Shown: one piece after another, positions 23,863-32,710 of the stretch
How positions within the stretch are numbered: position 1 is the first letter of the stretch
Layout of the letters: each line of letters starts with the position of its first letter
From: Bacillota bacterium
Lineage (GTDB): Bacteria > Bacillota > Bacilli > Paenibacillales > Paenibacillaceae
Assembly: GCA_023433615.1 (NCBI GenBank)
Contig: JAEZCJ010000146.1
Span: 1-43,392 of the forward strand
Direction of reading: 5' to 3'
DNA length: 43,392 nt
Notes under the pieces: generated by a model
Databases searched by the model: none
Told to the model about the DNA's origin: nothing
The model's input: the letters and a program-made list of their open reading frames with translations, nothing else
Made by a program: the position numbers and the translations under genes

Positions 23863-26800
23863 TCATCCCATATCGATTAAGAACGTCTTGATTTCATACG
23901 GCTTGATGTCGAACGAGACGAGGCTGTCCTCCGTCCGCTCGCCGATCGGCTCTTCCATGAGATTGCATGCCTGCCAGGAAAGGATCGGGCCGTCGCTTCG
24001 GATCGTGACCGGTCCCCTGGCGCCGGTGTATTCATGGACCCGCAGCACGATCCGGTTCCCGTCCTCCGCCTGCTTGACCGCGTCGATCATCACATGCTGC
24101 ACCGATGCCGAGAATAGCGAGAACCGCTTCACGATGCCTGCTCCCCGCTTCGATCGGATCGGGTTGTTCAGTGCCCATGCCGCTATCGCGGTCCCTCCCC
24201 CCTGCCAATCTCCGGCATGGGGATACAGGGCGTAGGTGAATCGATGGAGGCCTTCGTCCGCTGTTGGGTCCGGCCAGATCGCGGACTTGATCAGCGACAA
24301 GCGCATCACGTGGTCCTTAACGTCGTACCCGTACTTGCAATCGTTCAACAGACTGACGCCATAGCCGCGCTCGGACAAGTCCGCCCATTGATGACCGACG
24401 GTCTCGAAGCGCGCGCTGTCCCAGCTCGTATTCCAATGCGTCGGCCGCTTCACGTTGCCGAATTGGATATCGTAGGTCGCTTCGGTCGCGCGGATATCGA
24501 CGGGGAAGGCAACCTTTAAGAGCTGTTGACGCTCCTTCCAGTCCGCATGCGTGGCAAAATCGATCCGGCGGTCATGCGCGTAGACGGTCAGCTCCTGCAC
24601 GATCCGCGAGTCCATATAGGTCCAGACGAATTCGATGCGCGCGAACAACTCGCCGATCTCCATTACTGTGACGCTGACCAACTGGTCGATCTCCCGCATT
24701 TTTTCCTGGTAGTAGATGTCGATATCCCATGCGTCAAAATTTTTCGGCTTATCCTCGAACGCTTGCAGCACGTTGCCTGCCTCGCCTGGCTTCAGCACCT
24801 CGCGGCCGCAAGTGATATCGTATATCCGAGTGAGCTGGCCCTTCGCGTTCCACGCGATGTCGTAGAACGGAGTGACGATCCCGTCCTGCTTGGCGAGGAA
24901 CGGACAGCCCGCCCCAGCCTCATGTCCGGAGACCGGATCAAGATCCAGCATGAGCGACGAAATCCCCATCGCCGGCAAGTTCTCCGCGTGGACGTATACG
25001 TTGCCGCCGGCGTCGACCTGCGTACGCAGCTTGCAGCCGTCCGCATCGCGCAAGCCGAACCTGCGGGCATCCTCCCAATCCTCCAGGCATACGATATCCG
25101 AACGGTTCCACGGCGAGCCGTTGAAGAGGGTAACGCCTTGCTCCTGCGCCGACGGGTCCGCCAGACCTGCGGCAGCAGCTTCCCAAGCGCCGGCTGCCAG
25201 CGCCTGCGCCTCCTCATACTCCAAGGCGCTGTCTTCGTAGACTTCGCGAATGGAGGAGCCTGGAATGATATCATGGAATTGGTTGCGCAGTAGGATCGTC
25301 CAGGCTTGGCTCAGCGCCTCCTGCGGATAGCCTTGCCAGCCATGGCCTGCACGTTCCTCGAAGCTGTATTCCCGCATCGCGGAGAGCCATTCGGCTTCCC
25401 TTAACAGCAGCTCCAGCTTGCGGTTCCAGCGCTTGACCGCAGCTTGGCTCGTGTACGTGCCGCGATGGTATTCGAGGTACAGCTCCCCGTCCCACGTGTG
25501 CACATATTGATCCGTCTCGGCGACGGTCCGCTGCAGTCGGTCGAAGTAGTCATCGGCCCTCCCCGTCTCCACCTGCGGCAGGCCGGGCATGTTCCGCAGC
25601 CTGCGCTGCGTCTCCAGCATCTCCCGATTGACGCCGCCTCCGCCGTCGCCGTAGCCGTACGCGAGCAGCAGCTCGTCGTTCACGCTCTTGTCCCGATAGG
25701 CATCCCAGATGCCCTTCACCGTGAACGGCGTGACGTCGCCGTTGTACGTGTACCACCACATGTCCGACTTCTCGGGCGTCGTAATGAAGTGCGTCAGAAT
25801 CTCCGTGCCGTCGATTCCGCGCCAGAAGAACGTATCATGCGGCAGCCGGTTGTATTGATTCCAGCTGATCTTAGTCGTCATGAAGGTACCGATGCCCGAC
25901 TGCTTCAGAATCTGAGGCAGCGCCCAGCTGTAGCCGAATACATCCGGCAGCCAGAGATAGCTGCACTTGACGCCGAATTCGCGCATCATGTAGCGGTTGC
26001 CGTACAGCAGCTGACGGACCAGCGATTCGCCGCTCGGGATATTGCAATCCGCCTCGAGCCACATCGTGCCGCCTGCTTCCCAGCGTCCTTCCGCGATGCG
26101 CTCCTTCATCTGCGCATAGAGCTCGGGATAATCCTCCTTGATATAGGCATAGAGCTGCGGCTGCGATTGGAGGAAGGTATATTCCGGATACATCTCCATC
26201 AGCCGCAGCACGGTCGAGAACGACCGGGCGGACTTCTCTCTCGTATGTTTCAGCCTCCACAGCCATGCCACGTCGATATGCGTATGGCCGACCGTCGTGA
26301 CCCGCACGGCATGCGACTTGCCTGCCTGTTCGATCGACTCGCGCAGCGAATCGCGGGCTTCGCCGATCGTAGCGTAGTGGCGCTCCGATCCGGGCTTCGC
26401 CCAATCGATCAGCAAGAACGCGCGATTCACGGCAGTCAAGAGCGTATGGCGCGCCGGAGCATTCGGCTCCAGCTCCTTGACCGTAGCGAGCGCGGTTTTC
26501 GCCGTGAAATACAAATCGTCCGTCGGCTCATCGAGCCAGGCGAGCTCAGCTCTTGCCAGCAGGTGCTCCTGCTCCCGAGGCTCTCCGCCGCCCTCCAAGC
26601 CGGACCACAGCCTGAAGCAGAGCGCCTGCGTCGACCCCGCGGCATCAGACGGCAGGAATACTTCCTGATGGTTGCTGTCGACCCCTTGGTAGGGCTCGCC
26701 GTTCAGATAGAGCAGCGCCTCGAATCCGCCGCAGTTGCCTGCGCCTGTCTTGCCGAAATCGAATAGCCCTAACATTCTCCGGCCGGCCCACTCGGCAGGT

Positions 26801-27024
26801 ATCGTTACGTCGGCCGTCAGCCACAAGTACAGATCCCTGCCCTTCCAACGTTCGCCGAGGGCGAGCGTCGTCGTCTCGCCTTGACCCGGGCCGGGCGGCC
26901 TTGTGCCGTTCAGTCCCTCCGAATCCGTCCGTGCCATGAAGCGTTCGATCGGGATCGCGTCGCGATAGCGATGCGGTTCAAGCTCGGCGATGCGCGCTTG
27001 AAGCTTCTCCTCCGTCCAGAACAT
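23863..27024 (-). CDS. GH38 alpha-mannosidase
   Basis: A 1053-residue cytoplasmic GH38 enzyme, a normal length for bacterial members. The catalytic domain begins near residue 240 with GHTHIDVAWLWRLKHTREK, giving zinc ligands H249 and D251. WLPDVFGYSWALPQ carries the probable nucleophile D361, and GTMWLEADCNIPSGE is a conserved substrate-pocket segment. The N-terminal 230 residues form the usual jelly-roll-like domain; the C-terminal half has the long beta-sandwich region. It should release alpha-linked mannose from imported oligosaccharides or glycoprotein-derived glycans. The ATG at 27024 has AGGAGG nine bases upstream; a longer frame is less likely. Confidence 0.95.
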   Translation of the reverse strand: MFWTEEKLQARIAELEPHRYRDAIPIERFMARTDSEGLNGTRPPGPGQGETTTLALGERWKGRDLYLWLTADVTIPAEWAGRRMLGLFDFGKTGAGNCGGFEALLYLNGEPYQGVDSNHQEVFLPSDAAGSTQALCFRLWSGLEGGGEPREQEHLLARAELAWLDEPTDDLYFTAKTALATVKELEPNAPARHTLLTAVNRAFLLIDWAKPGSERHYATIGEARDSLRESIEQAGKSHAVRVTTVGHTHIDVAWLWRLKHTREKSARSFSTVLRLMEMYPEYTFLQSQPQLYAYIKEDYPELYAQMKERIAEGRWEAGGTMWLEADCNIPSGESLVRQLLYGNRYMMREFGVKCSYLWLPDVFGYSWALPQILKQSGIGTFMTTKISWNQYNRLPHDTFFWRGIDGTEILTHFITTPEKSDMWWYTYNGDVTPFTVKGIWDAYRDKSVNDELLLAYGYGDGGGGVNREMLETQRRLRNMPGLPQVETGRADDYFDRLQRTVAETDQYVHTWDGELYLEYHRGTYTSQAAVKRWNRKLELLLREAEWLSAMREYSFEERAGHGWQGYPQEALSQAWTILLRNQFHDIIPGSSIREVYEDSALEYEEAQALAAGAWEAAAAGLADPSAQEQGVTLFNGSPWNRSDIVCLEDWEDARRFGLRDADGCKLRTQVDAGGNVYVHAENLPAMGISSLMLDLDPVSGHEAGAGCPFLAKQDGIVTPFYDIAWNAKGQLTRIYDITCGREVLKPGEAGNVLQAFEDKPKNFDAWDIDIYYQEKMREIDQLVSVTVMEIGELFARIEFVWTYMDSRIVQELTVYAHDRRIDFATHADWKERQQLLKVAFPVDIRATEATYDIQFGNVKRPTHWNTSWDSARFETVGHQWADLSERGYGVSLLNDCKYGYDVKDHVMRLSLIKSAIWPDPTADEGLHRFTYALYPHAGDWQGGGTAIAAWALNNPIRSKRGAGIVKRFSLFSASVQHVMIDAVKQAEDGNRIVLRVHEYTGARGPVTIRSDGPILSWQACNLMEEPIGERTEDSLVSFDIKPYEIKTFLIDMG

Positions 27025-27057
27025 TCCGCTATTCCTCCTGGGCATCCGCCTTGGTTA

Positions 27058-27363
27058 TCATCTATTCGTCCTGCTCTCGCAGGATTCCACAGTCATGCAG
27101 TACGATAGTACGCCCGTCTTCTGCAGGATGCGTGCCGCAATCGAGGCCAGCGTAATAGGGGGGATAAGCGGCAGCTCCTGCTCCTCGAACTTCACCGCAT
27201 ACGCGTCTTCGACCCGGGAGACGAGATGCCGGATGCGCGGCGAATCCATCCCGGCGGCCAGCATATCGTCATCGGCCTCCAAGCGCTCCAGCAGCCGTGA
27301 ATCCGGCGAACAATCCGCCGCAAGCTGCCGCAGCACTTCGACAATGTCATCGCTCAACTTCAT
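27058..27363 (-). CDS. Acyl-carrier-protein-like (phosphopantetheine-binding) small protein
   Basis: A 101-residue acidic protein. Residues about 5-85 resemble an acyl/peptidyl carrier domain: DIVEVLRQLAADC, then the attachment motif AAGMDSPRIRHLVSRVEDAY with S41 as the likely phosphopantetheine site, then FEEQELPLIPPITLASIAARI. The usual DSL reads DSP here, which is unusual and leaves modification uncertain. The second of two nearby ATGs is chosen because GGGGGA is six bases from it. It lies between a deacetylase-like gene and the alpha-mannosidase gene, with no fatty-acid, polyketide or peptide synthase nearby. Its role in a sugar operon is unexplained. Confidence 0.75.
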   Translation of the reverse strand: MKLSDDIVEVLRQLAADCSPDSRLLERLEADDDMLAAGMDSPRIRHLVSRVEDAYAVKFEEQELPLIPPITLASIAARILQKTGVLSYCMTVESCESRTNR

Positions 27364-27399
27364 TGTCATTCCCCCTATGCCGTTATCCTCCGGCAGTCG

Positions 27400-28764
27400 C
27401 TAGCCCTTCGCAGCCGTCCTTGCGAGCTCCAGCTCGATTCTCACTGGCGCGCCTTGAAGCGCGAACCGCAAGAATGCCACTCGTTCTCCGATCAGCTTCG
27501 TCTCGACGCCTTCCGTGCACGACCGCACCTCGTAGCCGCGCAGGTCGTCCCAATACGTGAGTCCGAACGGCTTCGGCGTCGTATAGCCGATCTCGAACGT
27601 CATTCGGATGCCATCCTCCGTCTTCTCGTATCCGCTGACATAAACTTGCGGCACGGCCTCTTCGAACTCGCTGCCCATATCGCCCTTGCCGACGTAATTG
27701 CGCAGACGGTCCGGCGCGACCGCGCCGTCGACGAATGCCATCTGGCATTCATGGTCGTAGTAGAGGAACGTATCCGGCCACGGACCTGCAGCGGTCCCGC
27801 CCAGCGTCATCGTATATTCATTCACGGCCGGGCGAATCAAGGTATCCTTCGTCAGCATGTAGGACGGAGCGGTTAGCTCGTTCCGCCCGTGATAAGCCTC
27901 GATCGCAAGCGGCAGCGTCGTGATCGTAATCGGATATTGCGTGATATATGCGAAGAACAGGTCCAGCATGCCCGAGCATTCTTCGACGTGGGAAGCCGGG
28001 TATACGGCGAACCGCTCGGTATATTCCATCTCGTGGCTCTCCTGCTGCTGCAGGAAATGCACTTGCTCGTTATGCGCCGTATTCGCTAAATAATCGTTAA
28101 ACATGTTTTTCCAGTATTCGATGTCGTCGCCCGTGCATAGTCCCGCCCGCAGCACATCGTTCGGATCCGAGGAATAGATGCAGGGGCTTCCGGAATGGTA
28201 CGTCGCATTCAAATCGCGGGCTGTCCATTCGCTGGCGACAAGCTTGCCTTGGCCCGGTCCCGGATGCGGCGCCTTGAAGCGCTTGCCGTCGATGTACCAA
28301 GATCCCCATGGAATCCCTTTATGCGTAATGTCGTCCCACCAGGTCTGCTCCCAGCAGTATCCCCATACGCCATGAAAGCCCTGCTGCTCCGCGACTTCCA
28401 GGAAGTCGTTATAGATTCGGCCGCGCGCGACGATCTTCGTCTTCGCCCACGGATAATGCTGTTTCAACACGCGCCAGCCTTGCTCCAATGCCTCTCCGAG
28501 ACGCTGCTTGGCCGTCTCCGATTCGTCGGCATAATAGTTGGCCTGCAGAATCACGTCATCGCCGTACTGCTCATGCCAGCTGCAGATTCGCTCTGCCAGC
28601 ACCGGAGCCGATCCCGCATTCACGATCCACGTGACGGGAATCCCATGCTTGTGTGCGATTGCGGCCGTCCGGTCGATCCCGTCGATCGCGATGCCATGCC
28701 CCCAGCTCTTGTCGACATGCGTCGCGTAACTGACGAACGTATAGATCAAATTTTCCGGTTTCAC
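27400..28764 (-). CDS. Uncharacterised protein, possibly polysaccharide-deacetylase-like
   Basis: About 454 residues with no certain family. The N-terminal half (about 1-200) has alternating strand/helix segments that recall the NodB/polysaccharide deacetylase barrel: IYTFVSYATHVDKSWGHG, HGIPVTWIVNAGS, VILQANYYADES, GFHGVWGYCWEQTWWDD. It is rich in Trp, Tyr and His. The C-terminal part (about 330-454) is beta-rich, like an accessory sugar-binding domain. No signal peptide is present. A GTG with GAGGGG ten bases upstream is chosen; ATGs lie 3 and 8 codons earlier. It is encoded between the transporter lipoprotein gene and the carrier-protein/mannosidase pair, so a glycan-processing function is likely. 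Confidence 0.75.
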   Translation of the reverse strand: MKPENLIYTFVSYATHVDKSWGHGIAIDGIDRTAAIAHKHGIPVTWIVNAGSAPVLAERICSWHEQYGDDVILQANYYADESETAKQRLGEALEQGWRVLKQHYPWAKTKIVARGRIYNDFLEVAEQQGFHGVWGYCWEQTWWDDITHKGIPWGSWYIDGKRFKAPHPGPGQGKLVASEWTARDLNATYHSGSPCIYSSDPNDVLRAGLCTGDDIEYWKNMFNDYLANTAHNEQVHFLQQQESHEMEYTERFAVYPASHVEECSGMLDLFFAYITQYPITITTLPLAIEAYHGRNELTAPSYMLTKDTLIRPAVNEYTMTLGGTAAGPWPDTFLYYDHECQMAFVDGAVAPDRLRNYVGKGDMGSEFEEAVPQVYVSGYEKTEDGIRMTFEIGYTTPKPFGLTYWDDLRGYEVRSCTEGVETKLIGERVAFLRFALQGAPVRIELELARTAAKG

Positions 28765-28804
28765 GTCAGGCATTCCCCTCTGATTCATAGTAAGTAGCAG
28801 GAAG

Positions 28805-28834
28805 TCGAAGAGCCTCCCGGAGGAGACTCTTCGA
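28805..28834 (-). terminator. Intra-operon hairpin after the solute-binding protein gene
   Basis: TCGAAGAG (28805-28812) pairs with CTCTTCGA (28827-28834), and an inner CCTCC/GGAGG extends the stem. There is no T-run, so it is more likely an mRNA-stabilising or partial attenuation element that lets the binding protein be made in excess of downstream enzymes. Confidence 0.45.
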
Positions 28835-28853
28835 AACCTAGTCGTCACGCGTC

Positions 28854-30464
28854 TTACTTGTTATCGGCCCACCAAGCGTCGATCTGGGCTTGCAGCTCTG
28901 CAGCAACCTTTTCAAGGCCGCCATCCTTCAGCTTCGCGTTCCGCTCGTCAAGCAATTTCGACGGATTCGGTACGGCGCCCGTAGTCAGCGTCTTGTATTC
29001 GGTTACAATACCGGTCAGTTGGGCAATCTCGTTCTTCACGTTGGTATCGTCGAAGACGAAGCCCATGAGCGGGAAGCGTACTGCTTCTTCGTTGAACTTC
29101 TGCCAGTTGATATACAGGTCGTCAGGCTGGCCTGGCTTCAGGTAGTTCAGCATCTGGCTGCCGATGACCCAGAACAGCGCCGATGCGCCGTAGCCGGAAT
29201 CCGCGATCGGCTCGATGCGGTTGTCGCCGACTTTCTTGTAGTGCTTGCCTTCGATGCCATGGACGATCAGATTGACCACGTAAGGGTCGGTATGAAGGTA
29301 ATTCAGAACCATCATGGCACGTTCCGGATCCTCAGACGTTCTCGAGATCGAGAACATGGAGCCAGCGGCCAGATCCGTTGTAACGATTGGTTCCGTCACG
29401 ACATGCGATACATAGTCGAACTGGTTGTTATCGGCAATCTTCGTCTCGATGTCGGAGCCCGGCTTCCATACCCCGGACGACATCCAGAGCTTGCCTTGAC
29501 GGCGCAGGTCGGCAGCGTTCGTCTTGCTGGTCGCCGCGTCTGCGTTAATGTAGCCCTTCTCGTAATATTTACGGAACAGTTCGAATTCGCTCTTGTTGAT
29601 CGCGACAAGCTCAGGATCCAGAATCGTCTTGACCTTCATCTCGGATGCGGTGTAGTCGACGAAGAACATCTGCGTCTTGCCTGGCGTCGGTCCGACCGGA
29701 CGATAGTTGGAATTCGTCTCGAAACTCATGTGGATGCCGCCGCCTGTGTTGCCCGATCCTCCGCTTAAGTAGAGGTTGGTCAGACCTGGCTCCTCTTTGC
29801 TGATCTTCTCGTACCATGGCTCCAGATCTGCCCATTTGTTAATGGTCTCGATCGGAATTTGGTACTTGTCTACGATATCCTTCCGGTACGTGAACGATTG
29901 GCCTTGCGTGATTTCTTTGTTCGTCGGAACCGCATACAACTTGCCTTTCAGGCGCGGCGCCTCCAGGTAGAGCGGGTGAATCGAGTCCTTGATGCCTTGA
30001 CCGTGCTTGTCGAGCAGCTCGTCAAGCTCCAAGAATGCGCCTTTCGTTACATTGCCGAAATAGTTGAGCCACGAAGCCGTGAACACCAGGTCCATCTTCT
30101 CGCCGGTATTCATCATCAGTTCCGTACGGTTCTGATAATCGCTCGCCGCGATCGGCATCAGCTTGACGGTGGCGTTGATTTTCTCCTTGAAGAATTCGTT
30201 GAGCTTCTCTTCAACCAAGGCAACGTCCGCTTCCGGCGTGCCGAAGTATACGATCGACACTTCGTACGGGTCGAGCTGGGCTTTCTCGTCGACCGGCTCT
30301 TTTGCCGAATTATTCGCTTTGTCATTCGTTTCGGTCTTCGTATTCGTTGTATCGCCTGTGTTCGTCTTGTTGTTTCCGTTGTTCGATGAACCGCAGGCTT
30401 GCAGCACGAGCATAGCCGAGAGCATGACTGCCATCGCAACGAGGAACAGCTTTCTTTGTCTCAT
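28854..30464 (-). CDS. LplA-type solute-binding lipoprotein of a CUT1 ABC importer
   Basis: A 536-residue lipoprotein with lipobox LQAC and the lipidated cysteine at residue 24, followed by a 45-residue Asn/Thr/Lys-rich linker. The body shows the long-form Paenibacillus sugar-binding pattern: VSIVYFGTPEADVALVEEKLNEFFKEKINATVKL, LMMNTGEKMDLVFTASW, YAVPTNKEITQGQSFTYRKD, PERAMMVLNYLHTDPYVVNLIVHG, and a C-terminal TGIVTEYKTLTTGAVP. It is encoded directly after the two permease genes and should deliver an oligosaccharide to them. AGGAGGG is upstream of the ATG. The substrate is perhaps a mannose-containing oligosaccharide, inferred only from the downstream GH38 gene. Confidence 0.95.
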   Translation of the reverse strand: MRQRKLFLVAMAVMLSAMLVLQACGSSNNGNNKTNTGDTTNTKTETNDKANNSAKEPVDEKAQLDPYEVSIVYFGTPEADVALVEEKLNEFFKEKINATVKLMPIAASDYQNRTELMMNTGEKMDLVFTASWLNYFGNVTKGAFLELDELLDKHGQGIKDSIHPLYLEAPRLKGKLYAVPTNKEITQGQSFTYRKDIVDKYQIPIETINKWADLEPWYEKISKEEPGLTNLYLSGGSGNTGGGIHMSFETNSNYRPVGPTPGKTQMFFVDYTASEMKVKTILDPELVAINKSEFELFRKYYEKGYINADAATSKTNAADLRRQGKLWMSSGVWKPGSDIETKIADNNQFDYVSHVVTEPIVTTDLAAGSMFSISRTSEDPERAMMVLNYLHTDPYVVNLIVHGIEGKHYKKVGDNRIEPIADSGYGASALFWVIGSQMLNYLKPGQPDDLYINWQKFNEEAVRFPLMGFVFDDTNVKNEIAQLTGIVTEYKTLTTGAVPNPSKLLDERNAKLKDGGLEKVAAELQAQIDAWWADNK

Positions 30465-30552
30465 TCGTTTGTAACCCTCCTATGATAATAATAATATAGT
30501 ACGGCTCGCGGCCTGGCCATTAGTCGCTTGCCGGAACTACCGATGGTAGAGG

Positions 30553-31464
30553 TCAGCCCTTGACTGCGCCGACGGTTAACCCTTTGACAAAGTACTTCTG
30601 GAAGAACGGGTAGACGAGCAAGATCGGCCCCATGCAGACCACGGCCAGCGCCATCTGCAGCGATTCATCCGGCAGATTGCTCATCAGCTCCGGATTCTGC
30701 GCAGCCAGCTGAACGTTGTTGCGCAAATACTGGACGTCGTTCAACACGCGCAGCATCAAGTACTGAAGCGGGTATTTATCCTCGGTACGAATGAATAGCA
30801 AGGAATTGAACCAATCGTTCCAGAACAAGATCGTGCCCAAGAGCGCCATCGTTGCCATGACGGGAAGCGACAACGGCAGGACGATGCGGAAGAAGATGCG
30901 GAATTCGCCTGCTCCGTCGATCCTTGCGGATTCGATCAATGCGGGATGGATGGTAGCCTGGAAGAACGTCCGCATAATGATCACGTTAAACGGTATGATA
31001 AGCAGAGGAAGCAGCAGCGCCAAGTAGGTATCCAATAAACCGAGTACCTGCGTGAATACGATGTATTTGCTCACCACTCCTCCGCTGAACAGCATCGTGA
31101 AGAAGAGGAAGAAGGTAAAGAAGGTGCGGAACGGATAGTCTTGGCGCGAGATCGGATAGGCATACATCGCCATCAGAATGACGCTTAATATCGTTCCGAC
31201 CACCGTGACGCCTATACTGATCGAGTAGGCTCGCACGATCGTTCCGTAATCCTTGAATAAGCTCTCGTAAGCGACGAGTGAGAATTTGGACGGGAAGAAC
31301 CGGTAGCCCTCATTCACCAAGGCATCGATATGGGTGAACGATACGACGATAACCAGAACGACCGGCATCACGCATGCTAGCGAGAGTAGGATGAAGCCTG
31401 CGTTCAGAAGCACTGCCGCGAATGGCGAGATCGCGTTCTCCCGCCGGCTTAATGTACTGCTCAT
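30553..31464 (-). CDS. YtcP-type ABC transporter permease (MalG-like)
   Basis: A 303-residue inner-membrane permease with six predicted helices. The ATPase-contacting EAA loop is visible as ESARIDGAGEFRIFFRIVLPLSLP. The C-terminal GLTVGAVKG ending is characteristic of YtcP-like carbohydrate permeases. It pairs with the LplB-type permease encoded upstream. The ATPase component is not in the window and is probably a shared MsmX-type subunit. A GTG occurs three codons earlier, but GAGGTGG is the ribosome-binding site for the ATG at 31464. Confidence 0.95.
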   Translation of the reverse strand: MSSTLSRRENAISPFAAVLLNAGFILLSLACVMPVVLVIVVSFTHIDALVNEGYRFFPSKFSLVAYESLFKDYGTIVRAYSISIGVTVVGTILSVILMAMYAYPISRQDYPFRTFFTFFLFFTMLFSGGVVSKYIVFTQVLGLLDTYLALLLPLLIIPFNVIIMRTFFQATIHPALIESARIDGAGEFRIFFRIVLPLSLPVMATMALLGTILFWNDWFNSLLFIRTEDKYPLQYLMLRVLNDVQYLRNNVQLAAQNPELMSNLPDESLQMALAVVCMGPILLVYPFFQKYFVKGLTVGAVKG

Positions 31465-31497
31465 ACTTACCACCTCAAGTCATAGTCTAGAAAAGGA

Positions 31498-31676
31498 TGT
31501 TCAAAAAGCCCGCTTGCGATCGTGATGTTTCTCGAGAAGCTTATTCGACTTCGAATCTTGAACGCTGGCGAAAAGCATATGCCTCCCGATGCTGCGTTTC
31601 CTACGGAAACGCTTGAGCTCCTCACTTTCTACCATCGTCCAACCTTCTCGACGCTGACAATCGATCTTTTTGAACA
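31498..31676. mobile_element. MITE-like element, copy 3, with terminal inverted repeats and flanking duplication
   Basis: The ends are perfect 11-base inverted repeats, TGTTCAAAAAG (31498-31508) and CTTTTTGAACA (31666-31676). A 9-base direct repeat CTAGAAAAG lies just outside on each side (31487-31495 and 31681-31689), with 2 and 4 bases between it and the inverted repeats, as expected for a target-site duplication that has drifted slightly or whose ends are a little longer than the inverted repeats. The element holds no gene. An internal 8-base-pair hairpin (31594-31601 with 31605-31612) is conserved among copies. It lies between the lplB-type and ytcP-type permease genes. Confidence 0.75.
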
Positions 31677-31680
31677 CGTA

Positions 31681-32613
31681 CTAGAAAAGCGCTTGCTCCG
31701 AGTTGATTCTTCGCACAGCAGAGTTCGTAAGCAGCACCATGATGAATCCAAGCACGGACTGTGCCAGGGCTGCCGCGGATGACATGCCGATATCGTTCAG
31801 TTCGATCAGCACGCGATAGACGTAGGTATCGACTGTGTCCGTAACGGGGTACAGCGCGCCCGAATCCATCGGTACTTGGTAGAACAAGCCGAAGTCGGTA
31901 TTGAAGACGCTTCCCATCGACAGAATGGTCAAGATGACGATAATGGGCTGAATGAGCGGCAGCGTAATATGGACGGTCTGCTTCCACTTCGTTGCCCCGT
32001 CGATCACGGCCGCTTCGTAATATTCATTGTCGATGCCGGCAATTGCCGCAATGTAGATAACGGCCCCGATTCCGACGTTCTTCCAAGCGTTGACCAAGAC
32101 CAGAATGTACGGCCAGTACGCCTTCTCCGAGTACCAGTAGACCGGATCTACGCCGAACCAATCCAGCACCGAAGAATTCAGGAATCCTTTATCCGGATTC
32201 AGGAAGCCGTAGACCAAGTAACCGACCACGATCATGGACAAGAAGTACGGCATGATCAGGAAAGTCTGATACGACTTGGCCAAGCGGCCGCGAAGCTCAT
32301 TGATGGCAATGGCGATGGCGACCGATACGACCGTATTGAACACCATGAATGTCAAGCTGTACAGCACCGTATTGCGCGTAATCCGCCAGAGCGAACCTGA
32401 ATTGAACAGGAATTCGAAGTTCTTGAAGCCCACCCAAGGGCTTCCGAACAAGCCGTCGATGTAGTTGATATTCTTGAATGCTATGAACACCCCGAACATG
32501 GGCAGATAGCTGTTCACGATCAGCACAGCCAGGGCCGGAACGAGCATGATCGTCAGAAACCGATACTTCCACAGTGAATGGATGAATAGCGCGATCCCTG
32601 TCCTCTCTCTCAC
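31681..32613 (-). CDS. LplB-type ABC transporter permease (MalF-like)
   Basis: A 310-residue permease with six helices. VPALAVLIVNSYLPMFGVFIAFKN, GFLNPDKGFLNSSVLDWFG, and the EAA loop YEAAVIDGATKWKQTVHITLPLIQPII are typical of LplB-family subunits, as is the end TNSAVRRINSEQALF. It is the first gene of the sugar-uptake operon. The start is a GTG with GGAGAGG six bases upstream; an out-of-frame ATG lies next to it, followed at once by a stop. A MITE-like element is inserted directly after the stop codon, which forms part of the flanking 9-base duplication. Confidence 0.95.
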   Translation of the reverse strand: MRERTGIALFIHSLWKYRFLTIMLVPALAVLIVNSYLPMFGVFIAFKNINYIDGLFGSPWVGFKNFEFLFNSGSLWRITRNTVLYSLTFMVFNTVVSVAIAIAINELRGRLAKSYQTFLIMPYFLSMIVVGYLVYGFLNPDKGFLNSSVLDWFGVDPVYWYSEKAYWPYILVLVNAWKNVGIGAVIYIAAIAGIDNEYYEAAVIDGATKWKQTVHITLPLIQPIIVILTILSMGSVFNTDFGLFYQVPMDSGALYPVTDTVDTYVYRVLIELNDIGMSSAAALAQSVLGFIMVLLTNSAVRRINSEQALF

Positions 32614-32710
32614 ATGTGTCCTCTCCTCTCTATTGATCTCAGTATAGGTCAGCCCCTTGTCCAATACGATGATCTATTCCTATATCAGTGTGATGTAATC
32701 GAGGAGGTGC

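Noticed and set aside
25444..26766. A 440-codon plus-strand frame opposite the alpha-mannosidase gene
   Set aside because: It is antisense to strongly conserved GH38 catalytic sequence and shows shadow-type composition.
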